Position numbers and translations under genes: made by a program
Shown: in pieces, positions 55,082 to 64,000 of the stretch
Numbering within the stretch: the stretch's first letter is position 1
Layout: the number at the start of each line of letters is the position of its first letter
NCBI GenBank assembly: GCA_018907035.1
Contig: JACCIC010000048.1
Span: forward strand, 2,809,501 to 2,873,500
Reading direction: 5' to 3'
Origin: Sycobia sp. Sy_11
Lineage: Eukaryota; Arthropoda; Insecta; Hymenoptera; Epichrysomallidae
DNA length: 64,000 nt
The notes under the pieces: model-generated
Told to the model about the DNA's origin: nothing
The model's input: the letters and a program-made list of their open reading frames with translations, nothing else
The model's database searches: none

Positions 55082-55949
55082 TGTGACGGGGAAGGCATGC
55101 GCCGCGTAGGCTTGCTTTCCCACGTTCCTATGCTCTCTCTCTCTCCTGTTGTAGCCCTGTAAATATGTATATATGTTTATATGTAAATACTAATATATAT
55201 TTGTCATAGGCCAACGTACTACTATACCGGCGGGGAAGTAAGTGAGAGACAGAGATAGCGGGGAGTGGGGAGAGACGGTCGCGCGCGCGAATTTTGGGTT
55301 TTTAGTTAGGAAGCGGAGCTTCGAGAGACACGCACGATCGGGATCTTTGTTTTTGAGACGTGAGAAAACCAAAAGATTTGTGCCGCTTACGTGCGTGTCA
55401 CCCGTTGAGACCATTACGCGGACACTGCTGCTGAGCGCGACCTAACAAGCCTGCCGCCCGGCTCCCATCTGTGCGGAGTAAGCGCTCGATCCCGGGGTCA
55501 TCGACAAGCGGGCAGGCCACCTTCTCCCACGAACGAGGACGTGCTGTCACTGGTCCTGGGCTTGCCGTCGCTGCCTCCTGTCGCGAGCGTACTATACGAC
55601 TACACCACCGCCCGACTGTAAGTGGCAGCCCGTTACTCTGTCTCTCTCTCTCTCTCTTCCGTAACTCCTTTCGCGCCATCGCCTCGGCGACCCTCGGCCT
55701 GCGCGCCGCGCGTCTTCGCGTATAGGTGTTGTACGTCTGTTGTATATTAACGCCACGTTGATTTTATTTGTTCTGAGTTTGTACAGTCATTTAGTTTCCC
55801 TACCTCTCGCGCAAATCCGCAGGCGATACTTCGCCCGTCGCGAACCACCCCTCTCCTTCGCCGAAACAGGGATAAGCCCAGCCGGGTACATATATGCAAC
55901 AGTCGTGCCCGCCATCCTCGTGCTCGGGGCGAACACGCGCACCTTCACA
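55082..55949 (+). repeat. Solo LTR of a Gypsy-type element
   Basis: Starts TGTGACGGGGAAGG and ends CACCTTCACA, an inverted TGTGA...TCACA pair like Gypsy element 1, flanked by ATAT on both sides within TA repeats. Internal sequence is GC-rich, with CT repeats at 55640. No gag or pol adjoins it, so it is probably a recombination remnant. Orientation is tentative. Confidence 0.75.
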
Positions 55950-56094
55950 ATATATATATACTAGCATCTCCCGTCTCGACTTCGTCCGAGATAATAATTT
56001 AACCGATTTCATATACAATTCAATAATATCTAAGTAAAAAGTAGTATGCATATATAACTCTATATTTCTATAAATAATTAACCGTAATTTACCT
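55950..56094. other. Short AT-rich spacer
   Basis: Nothing recognised. Confidence 0.5.
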
Positions 56095-56282
56095 ATCGCT
56101 GTTTCTGTAGAAAGAGCTCCATCAATGTAGCGTCCACTTCAAAAAGTTGATATTTTGCCGACCATTTTATAGAATATATATATATATATATATGTTATTA
56201 AATATGGTTTCGAAGGAGAAAATTGTACTTTCGAGTTCGATCATGATCGGAGTATAGGAAATGTCTCGCGACGGTTGCTATA

Positions 56283-57590
56283 CGAGGGTAGATTGATAAG
56301 TTTCCGACCTGACCAAGAAAAACAACGTTTTTAAGAATTTTTTTTTTATTTCTCAACATTATCTTCTCTAAGGCTGATACATTTCTCATAGCCGTTTTCT
56401 AGTCTAGTAATGCCATCTCTATAGACTGATTCGTCAAGCTCCTCAAAATATCCATTTACAGATTCGATTACTTCTTCATTGTCCGCAAATCTCTTATCGC
56501 CAAGCCATGTTTTGAGGTTAGGAAACAGATAATAGTCACTCGGGGCTTGGTCTGGAGAGTAGGGAGGGTGGGACATCAATTTAAACTTAAGATCGTTGAT
56601 TTTAGCTGTAGCAACGATTGGCGTGTGCGCTGGTGCGTTATTGTGATGAAACAAGATTTTTTCTTCGCCACATGAGGTCGTTTAATTTTCACTTCGTGGC
56701 TTAAACGTTGCAATAAGTCTGCGTAGTATTGACCAGTGATAATTTTACCCTTTTCAATGTAATCAATGTATATAATACCTCTTACATCCCAAAAAGACAG
56801 TAGCCATAACCTCGTTCGCCGAAAAAACTATTTTTGCCTTCTTTGGTGTTGGTTCCCCTGGTCCAATCTACTGTTTAGATTGTTGTTTGGGTTCAGGAGT
56901 GTATCGGTGAACACAAGTTTTGTCAATGGTTACGAATCAACGTTTAAATTAACGTTTAAATCAAATTCACTTGGATTATGCTTATACTACGCCAAATTGG
57001 CGCTAGAGATGTTCTTTCGAAACAATTTTTGGTCGACTGTTAGAAAATGCGACACCCATCTTGCACAGAGCTTTTCCATGTACGAATGTTGGTGCAACAT
57101 ATTTTGTACATGTTCATATGACATCTTACATGTCTCAGCTATCTCACCAATTTTTAATCTGCGGTCTTTCAGCAGTATCTGATGGATTTTTTCGATCATT
57201 TCTGGAGTTGTGACCTCAATGGGGCGTCCTAAGCGAGGCTCATCAGAGGTGCTCACACGACCCTTTTTAAACTTGGAAACCCACTGGTTAACGGTTGAAT
57301 ATAATGGGGAGAATGTTTCCAGTGTTGAGTCCATCTCTTCTTTAACTTCCTTTGGCGTTAATCCCTTCACATAAAAGTATTTGATCACAGCACAATTTTC
57401 CAGCTTTTCCATTTTTACGAATAACACAGAGGCGTCTTGTTCAACGTGCTCTAAAACCTAAGCTAACATGGCGATCGGACTGAAACGATAGCGACAAGCT
57501 ATCTAAGGATGGTACTATGGAATGCCACCTCAAAATAGGCCTAGTGGCGCCATCTCTTGGTCAGGCCGGAAACTTATCAATCCATCCTCA
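56283..57590 (-). mobile_element. Mariner C
   Basis: TA-flanked (56281-56282, 57591-57592) with inverted ends beginning CGAGGGTAGATTGATAAG and TGAGGATGGATTGATAAG. Same family as the element at 30095-31384, in opposite orientation. Confidence 0.93.
56346..57427 (-). pseudogene. Mariner C transposase, catalytic Asp replaced
   Basis: The N-terminal frame (56987-57427) has helix-turn-helix blocks and WVSHFLTVDQK. The C-terminal frame (56346-56654) has APSDYYLFPNLKTWLG. The second catalytic block reads HHNNAPAH, so Asp is replaced by Asn. The middle (56655-56990) has several frame breaks. It is more decayed than the 30.1 kb copy. Confidence 0.9.
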
Positions 57591-57689
57591 TAGACAGTTT
57601 TGTGTTCGGGAGGTAGAATTTTATGTCCCGGTATCCCGGGACGACTCTTACTGGGAGTGTGCGTGTTCAACTCATAGGATACGAATCTC

Positions 57690-58207
57690 TTCATAGAAGT
57701 CGTACTGGCATACCTGGACATTATTTTCCACCAACTATACACTAAATTTCCCGGAGGAGTCGTTGCAAAACACCTGGAAATCGCATTCCATCATCCAAAC
57801 ACGAAACTCCCCGTAGTCGCTGTCCCGACGTACCTAAACATCGTTTCCTATCAACTAAACACAATACTCCGAGTAGAACTCGTCCCAAGAAAGCTAGCGT
57901 CGCTTCCTAACAACTCTACTCCCTAACACATTACTCCCCCTAGAAGTCATTCGGAAAGAACTAGATATCGTATTTTACCGTTCCAACACGAATCCTCCCA
58001 TAGAAGTTGATTTCGTCATACCTCTACGTCATTTTCTATCAACTAAATACAATATTCCCCGTAGAAATCATGCAGAGACACCTAGACATCGCATTCTATC
58101 ATCCGAACACAAAGTTCCCAATAGAAATCGTCCTGAGGCAACGGGATATCGTATTCAACCTCCTGCACACTCCAATACAATATTTCGTAGTAGAAACCAT
58201 ATTTAAA

Positions 58208-58215
<8 letters not shown>
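57690..58215 (+). repeat. 60-bp minisatellite array, about nine units
   Basis: Successive degenerate 60-bp units can be read as 20-residue repeats such as LNTIFPVEIMQRHLDIAFYH and PNTKFPIEIVLRQRDIVFNL. Most units stay open in the same relative frame, but there are frame slips at units 4-6. This is a tandem repeat; whether it is ever translated is unknown. Confidence 0.75.
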
Positions 58216-58258
<43 letters not shown>

Positions 58259-58430
58259 AAATATAATATACATACAATATATGTATATATTTCGTAAATT
58301 TCCGTTTTTCCATTAAATACCGTGAATATTTTAGTAGTGGTGCTAACTGAAATTCAAGCAAAATGTTGGTATGCGAATAAAATATTTTTTAAACAGATGT
58401 TGGGTATTGCCTTTTTGTTCAAAATTGACG

Positions 58431-58475
<45 letters not shown>

Positions 58476-58482
<7 letters not shown>

Positions 58483-58753
58483 AGAAGTGAATTTACATAG
58501 AAGTCCTTACGGAATAATCAAAGAAATATGCCAACCGGCCGGTAACCGGTACTTCTATTAGTATAGACAAAATCCAAGATTTCAGTGATTGAACATCGTT
58601 GGGTTGAGATTTTTCAGCGTCGTATAATAAGGTTGGTGAATTTTTCTTTGCTTGTTATATCTTCAGCTTTCATTAAATTATAGTTTCTCTTTACTGATTA
58701 CTTTTATTCTCACAATTAGAAAATCGTAGAAATCACAAGCTAGTATTATATAG
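58476..58753. other. Spacer before Gypsy element 2
   Basis: Nothing recognised; contains GGCCGGTAACCGGT, a short palindrome at about 58538-58551. Confidence 0.4.
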
Positions 58754-59312
58754 TGTGAGAGAGACAGAGAGATACGAGCATAGAATATAAATTAGAGGAG
58801 TAATAAGCGCGTATAGTGTTTTCTGTAGTAGTTTCTCTTGCTCTTCGTAAGGTGGCGCCCTTATTGATTTATCTCTCTGCTATACTTATAAATTTTTCTC
58901 TCTCACACTCTGTGTGAACGGATTCGTGCGTTAACATATCGCGGGTGCATATTAGGTAGGGGTAGTATATTATTTATTATAATTTTATATAATTTAATAA
59001 ATATAAAATTTATTTTCTTATTTAAGTAAATAGATTTTCATTTTATTTTTTATTAGTAATAGAAAATATAAAAATATTTCCCTCTGTACCTGATAATTAA
59101 TCCGTCTTTTCTTGGATTATTGATAATCTATTAATAAATATTATATTATTTCAATAAATTCCAGGATAAAAAAAGGTAAGTCTGAGGAAGAAATATCCGT
59201 AAAGAACCTACGGTCCAAATAAATTGTTTTAAACAATTTAATCTGTTCTGGGTTCTTAACTTTGTCAGCGGGTACTTCTACTGGGTGTTTAATAAATAAG
59301 TACCCTCTTACA
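58754..59312 (+). repeat. Possible 5' LTR of Gypsy element 2
   Basis: Inferred from its position before a primer-binding-site-like sequence. Candidate start TGTGAGAGAG and end CTCTTACA. The 3' LTR lies outside the window, so boundaries cannot be checked. Confidence 0.35.
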
Positions 59313-59316
59313 GAAA

Positions 59317-59330
59317 TGGCACCCAACGTG
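59317..59330 (+). other. Primer-binding site candidate of Gypsy element 2
   Basis: TGGCACCCAACGTG resembles the TGGCGCCCAACGTG site of several Gypsy elements, with one change. Confidence 0.55.
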
Positions 59331-60502
59331 CTTTAGACATTTTAGAGGAAATTGTTTTTTTTATCTCTTTTCTCTCTCTGTTATACAGTCGGTAAAGCAC
59401 TTGGTGAATATAAATACGTCAATTTTGAACCCATGAGGGAAAGATTTTCTTTTATATTTTTAAAGAAATTTTTCTTTTCTCATTATTTAGTAGGCTTTAG
59501 AATAAACGTGTTTTCGTTAACGTGTTTGAAAATCCTTCACACAGGATAGACAGTGTAAAGTCTGCGTGACGTGACTCATTGCAGAAAGCTAGGGGAATAA
59601 AGATAGTTTTAATTTTTTTTTTGTTGAAACTCTTAAGCAGAGCCTAAGCCTATTTTCATCTGATAAAACTGGAATAGGCAGAAGTGTTAAACGTTATTTC
59701 TTCCTGGGCTTAAAATATATTTTTTAATTATTGTATCATATTTGTTTTTTATTTTATTTATTTCTTAACTATGTTGATAATTGTTTTTTACTCTATTTTA
59801 TCAGATTAATAATATTGTGATATAGTAGGAATTGATACCTTTCAAGGGACGGAGACATCAATTCCTACCAATAATAACCACATACAATAAAATTAAAGCC
59901 CACGATAACACTTCAGGCTTGCCATATAAGGCAGGAAAGTTAATATAAAATTTCCCCAGAGAGGAGTCACCTCACGAACACTGAGGAGCTCTCTTTCCTG
60001 GCTAGACTCAACAGTTGATGGAGAAGGGAGCAATCAGTTGGAGCCATTGGATCATGATGAAGAGGTCCAACGCAATCTTGAAGTCTCTCGATTGCGCTTG
60101 AGGGTGGGTATGACCATCCAGCCTGGTATGGATGAGCAGACGACTGCAGGAGGCCTAATCCTCCCATAAGAACAGTCGGGACAGACGACCCCACTCCCGT
60201 CGTCAAGCGCAATCCCCAATTCCTCATCTGGCAGTCTACCTCCATGCACAATAGAAGATATTGTACGGTTTATGGCAGTACAAGACCTCCGAACAAAGAG
60301 GTTAGAAGAAGCAATTGCTGTCACAACCAACCAATTATCTGCTCTGTCACAAGTTCGTTCCGCACCGGTCAGCAGTACACGACTGGCTGACCACCCTGCA
60401 CGAAAGCAGGTACACATACAAGACACATTTGTGTGTCATGCATCTACCGTGTAGGAACAATTCTTCGAGTCCGTGACCTCCTAACAAGGGGGGGGGGACT
60501 CC
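59331..60502 (+). other. Leader and 5' gag region of Gypsy element 2
   Basis: Contains a 12-bp perfect hairpin at 59825-59868 and, from about 60250, short frames (for example 60272-60454, LRTKRLEEAIAVTTNQLSAL) that may be the decayed gag N-terminus. Confidence 0.4.
59825..59868. repeat. 12-bp perfect stem-loop in the Gypsy 2 leader
   Basis: GTAGGAATTGAT (59825-59836) pairs with ATCAATTCCTAC (59857-59868) around a 20-base loop. Confidence 0.7.
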
Positions 60503-61201
60503 TTGAAGCCATCAGAAACTTCGAGGATTACGCTGTCCGGAGGATTGCCCAGTGATAAGATAGAATTCATTGGGGAATCCAAGAGGGATATAGGTCTTGT
60601 GGTTCGTATATGGGATATCCATTATGAATATTTCGATCAAAACCTAGAATTATTCCTCAAACAGATCGAGAAGCGCCAACGAAGTTTACAGATATTTGAT
60701 GAAGAATTAACTCAGGCGCTCCCCTAAATATTTAAGGGAAAGGCAGAGTTACGACTCGATGCTTTAAAAAAAAGAACTTTTAAAAGAACTAAAGCGGCTG
60801 CAACTGTACATCAGGAAAAACCTGATCAAGAACAAAAGATCAATCCTGACATGGCAGAAATACGCAAACTACTGACTCGCCTGGAATCAAAATTCGAGCA
60901 GGTGGGAGCGTCTAGTAGACCATCTACTTCTCAGGGTGACTGAAGGCCGAAACCAGAAGAAGAAAGAAGAGGGCCTTTGAAAACGAACCGCCAGCCCTGG
61001 GGGCGGAATCGAACACCCCTTAAGAAGAAGTCTACTAGAACTACCAGACCGGAGAGTGTTAACAAAGCTTCGGAAGGCCGACCACCAGATAAGAAGAAGA
61101 GTTCGGACGTTCCAGTAAAATGTTATAAGTGTGGTGAATTAGGTTACCGCAGTTATAACTGCCCGAAATGTTCGGGAAACGGGAAGCAAGGTGACCAATA
61201 G
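60503..61201 (+). pseudogene. gag: Gypsy element 2 gag, C-terminal part
   Basis: One frame with stops at 60725 and about 60941. It reads 'FLKQIEKRQRSLQIFDEEL', a charged linker, and a zinc knuckle CYKCGELGYRSYNC in which Tyr replaces the usual His. The Lys/Arg-rich region before the knuckle (61010-61110) suits nucleic-acid binding. Confidence 0.7.
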
Positions 61202-61263
61202 GGGTTAGGTCGACTTGCAACCCAAACGTGACCCCAGACGAAAATATTTAAGGACCTCGTTCT

Positions 61264-61788
61264 TTGAATCCTCAGTCGTCCTCGACTAAACAGACTGAAG
61301 ATAGGCCTGATTCAGTTGAGGAAATCCCGTCGACTGGGGAAAATGACAGCGGCGAATTAGATCCCGGCCAAATTGCAGCACGTCCGGAAGAAGCGTACTG
61401 GTGGATCCCGGTAGGAATTGCTGAGTACCGGATACGTGCATTGTACGACGTCGGCGCGTCTCGTACTGTCATGGGCAAGATCGGGCTGCAATTAACAACG
61501 GCTTGCCAGCGAGAGTTCAACTCAGCGTCTGGAGATGGTACTAGAGGCCCAGGGAACTCTCCACTTGACGTCGCGGGTCACGTCGAACTGCCGATAGAAT
61601 TGGTAGGGATCACGCGCGATGTGTTGGTCGCTGTAATCCCAAACCTAGAAGTAGATTGCTACGTAGGAGCCAATTTCGCACGAGCGTTCGATACCATCGA
61701 TGATCCGATTGATAATTCATTGTGGGTTAAAGTAGCGAATAAACGGGTCAAGATAGAAGTAGCCGCAGTTACATGTAATGAAATCTAA
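61264..61788 (+). pseudogene. Gypsy element 2 protease
   Basis: The frame reads YRIRALYDVGASRTVMGKIG with a D-x-G-A active-site loop (D-V-G instead of the usual D-[ST]-G) and later 'VDCYVGANFARAF', the ILG-type second half. It ends at TAA 61786-61788, in frame with the following RT, so one stop separates protease from RT. Confidence 0.75.
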
Positions 61789-61791
61789 CGA

Positions 61792-63258
61792 GTGGCCCCG
61801 TTGCGTTTGACTGACGGCTTATCTTCTGAAATTATTCGAGTAGACGAAATAAACTCAGAAGAAAATACTGGTTTTGATCTGACCATGGAGTTTTCGAGGT
61901 TAGCATTCGTTCGTCTCGCGGATATATCACGGCAGGAGCAAGAACATATGAAGAAGCTCTTGAATAAAATCGTGCCGGCGGGAGAAGTGCCACTGGGACG
62001 TAGAACGTGGGCGGAACCTGTTATAGATGTAGGAGATACTCGCCGTATACGTCAAAAGGCATATCCAGTCTCTATGAAAATACAAGAAGAGATGCATTCT
62101 CAAGTTAGAGAAATGCTGGAGACTAGAGTAGTCGAACCATCCACAAGTGGATCGTCAAGCCCAGTGGTGATGGTACGTAAAAGCAACGGGAAATATAGAT
62201 TTTGCATCGACTTTCGAAAAGTTAATTTAGTTTCGAAACCTGATGCATACCCGTTACTTAACATGGACCACATTCTAAGGAAGCTGCAATCAGCTAGATA
62301 TATTTCTACCTTAGATCTGAGTAGTGTGTACCATCAAATACCACTTCATACGGAATCCAAACCGCTAACGGCATTTACGGTACCTAGAATAGGGTTGTTC
62401 CAGTTTACAAGAATGCTCTTCGGTCTATCTAACGCTGGACCGTCGTTTCAACGACTTATAGACCGAATTATCGGACCAACCTCGAGCCGAATGTCCTTCT
62501 CATATCTTGACGATATTATCATCGCCACAGAGACATTCGAAGAACACTTAGACTGGATACGTCGTGTTCTTGCTCGAGTACATGAAGCTGGACTCACGAT
62601 AAATCGAGAAAAGAGTGTCTTCGAACACACCGAAGTCAAGTATTTAGGTGTTCTCGGGAATCGTGAAGGATTCCATCCCGATCCCGAGAAGATCGAGCCA
62701 GTGATGCGTTACGCGGAACCGAGAAACCTGAAGCAAGTTAGACGTTTCCTCGGAATGGCATCGTGGTATAGGAAATTTCTAAAAGATTTCGCTACTATTG
62801 CCGAACCACTCACACGTCTCACTAGAAAGGACTGTCGTTATGAGTGGACCGAGGAAAAACAAGCCTCTTTCGACAAGATCAAATCAATGATCGGTTCGGC
62901 GCCCGTCCTGCTTAGACCGTCGTTTGATATCCAGTTTACCGTGCAAACTGATGCGAGTGATACTGATATCGGAGCGGTCCTTACACATGAAGTCGACGGA
63001 CAAGAACGGGTGTTGGAGTTCCCGAGTAGAGCATTCTCCCAAGCTGAAAAAAACTATTCGGTAACCGAGAGAGAGTGCTTAGCTGTCATATGGGCCATTG
63101 ATAAGTTCCGTCCTTATATAGATAAATATCATTTCCGTGTCGTTACAGACCACAGCAGTTTGAGGAGGATTCGTACGATGCAGAACCCAACTGGCAGATT
63201 CGCACGATGGGCTTTAAGATTGCAAGGGCAAAGTTTAGATGTAGAGCATCGTAAATAA
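61792..63258 (+). pseudogene. pol: Gypsy element 2 RT and RNase H
   Basis: A 488-codon open frame with no initial ATG needed in a polyprotein. RT motifs are FCIDFRKVNLVSKPDAYPL, LFQFTRMLFGLSNAGPSFQ and FSYLDDIIIATETF. RNase H motifs are QTDASDTDIGAVLTH, RECLAVIWAIDKFRPYI and TDHSSLRRI. Catalytic residues are intact. It ends at tandem TAA TAA after 'VEHRK', before the integrase. Confidence 0.92.
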
Positions 63259-63282
63259 TAACCGTCCCAACGATTATCCGAA

Positions 63283-63995
63283 ATGGAAAATAATGGGGGG
63301 AAAATATATTGTTATCGTCTAGATGAAGTCCTCGAAGTCATTATGAGCAATCCGGACGCTTGGAAGATCATCGTTCCTCAGGAACGTCGTGATACAGTTC
63401 TTAAAGAATGTCACGATAATCCTACAGCCGGACATCCAGGACGTGAAAAAAATTTCGCTGGAGTCAGCAAATACTAATAATGGCCTAGATTTTATTAGAT
63501 GGTTCAAGAATATGTGAAAAACTGTCTTACATACCAGCAGTCCAAGGTGGACCAAAGACCACCTGCCGGATTAATGGGTTGGAGAGTTTTAGAGAGACTT
63601 TAGCAAATGGTCGCCGGTAATATTACCGGACCATTTGTAAAGAGTCGCCATGGATGGTACCAAATTTGAAAATCGTACGATTAATGAATACTTAGTCGCT
63701 AAACACGACGCCACATAGTTCCACTGGATACTCTCTGGTTCTATTGAATTTCGGACGAGAGCTGACTCCGCCAGGAACTCTCCGCCGCAGCCAGGATGAA
63801 GCTACGGCGGAAACTGAACAAAAAGAAAAGGAGAGCTCTTGCCTAGCGAAAATGAGTAAGTTGAGAGAACTCCAAGAGACCGCTCAGACACGATCTCGAG
63901 GACAGCAGCATCGCCAAGCAGAATATTATAAGGCCAAGAGATATCCTTCTCCATACCAAGTGGGTGATCTGGTATGGAAGAAAAATATCTTATAG
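63283..63995 (+). pseudogene. Gypsy element 2 integrase remnant
   Basis: 63283-63477 keeps part of the zinc-binding domain (ECHDNPTAGHPGREK), and 63500-63560 keeps 'NCLTYQQSKVDQRPPAGLMG'. The catalytic core start reads MVAGNITGPFVKSRHG, with Asn where the first Asp is expected. Most of the core is then deleted. 63744-63995 encodes the end of integrase (LNFGRELTPPG-like, 'YKAKRYPSPYQVGDLVW'). Confidence 0.8.
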
Positions 63996-64000
63996 AAAAA

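Larger units (their letters stand above)
56095..58470. repeat. Composite dispersed repeat with 60-bp minisatellite core (copy 2)
   Basis: Inverted relative to copy 1 and interrupted by a mariner (56283-57590). Without the mariner it is about 1.07 kb. Units on the minus strand occur at about 56215-56282 and 57593-57690, and on the plus strand at 57690-58215. TA tracts lie at 56165-56190, 58216-58255 and 58435-58475. Confidence 0.7.
58754..64000 (+). mobile_element. Ty3/Gypsy element 2, incomplete at right edge
   Basis: Leader, gag, protease, RT-RNase H and a deleted integrase in order on the plus strand, continuing beyond 64000. It is unrelated at fine scale to Gypsy element 1. Multiple stops make it defective. 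Confidence 0.85.

Noticed and set aside
54843..55123. ORFs rich in Tyr, Ile, Val, Cys and Met
   Set aside because: They are translations of CATA and TA microsatellites, as are those at 35141-35351 and 58082-58273.
57690..58215. CRISPR-like regular repeats
   Set aside because: Units are contiguous 60-bp tandem repeats with no constant-repeat/variable-spacer pattern, in eukaryotic DNA.

Overview
The window is a stretch of eukaryotic, AT-rich, repeat-dominated genomic DNA. Spliceosomal introns, (TA)n tracts, DD34D mariners, an R1-type LINE, a BEL/Pao element, two Ty3/Gypsy elements, Penelope-like elements and a tRNA-derived SINE point to an arthropod, most likely an insect. The overall mix and several remembered protein families suggest a hymenopteran such as an ant, but that last step is inference. 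I see no convincing complete host gene. The best host candidate is a GC-rich terminal-exon-like segment near 34.8-35.1 kb on the minus strand.

From 1 to about 31 kb the main content is a decayed, endogenised Polinton/adintovirus-like DNA virus on the minus strand. In transcriptional order it has the N-terminal part of a protein-primed family B DNA polymerase (25.4-26.3 kb), the polymerase exonuclease and polymerase domains (14.4-12.1 kb), a phospholipase A2-domain virion protein (11.8-11.1 kb), a penton-like virion protein (10.6-10.0 kb) and a major-capsid-like protein (9.8-7.5 kb). Later insertions broke it up: a mariner sits inside the capsid gene, an inverted pair of Penelope-like elements (14.4-17.9 kb) and a complete BEL/Pao element with two LTRs (18.0-25.4 kb) sit inside the polymerase gene. 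A second fragment of the same kind of virus lies at 28.6-30.1 kb, cut off by another mariner. The left edge holds an unclassified 1.4 kb block between 17-bp direct repeats, a mariner fragment, a fold-back repeat, a LINE fragment and a SINE with a perfect 12-bp target duplication.

From 31.4 to 34.5 kb there is AT-rich DNA without recognisable genes. From 35.2 to 50.05 kb lies a Ty3/Gypsy element (gag, protease, RT, RNase H, integrase, plus an extra zinc-knuckle ORF after pol). Two near-identical mariners are inserted in tandem in its 5' LTR, and its 3' LTR preserves the empty site.

From 50 to 64 kb there are a mariner N-terminal relic, two opposite-orientation copies of a composite repeat built on a 60-bp minisatellite that reads as 20-residue protein repeats, an R1-clade LINE, a solo LTR, a mariner inside the second composite repeat, and a second, defective Ty3/Gypsy element running off the right edge. 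Almost every coding region carries stops or frameshifts, so the window is best read as layered insertions: old virus, then retroelements, then mariners.
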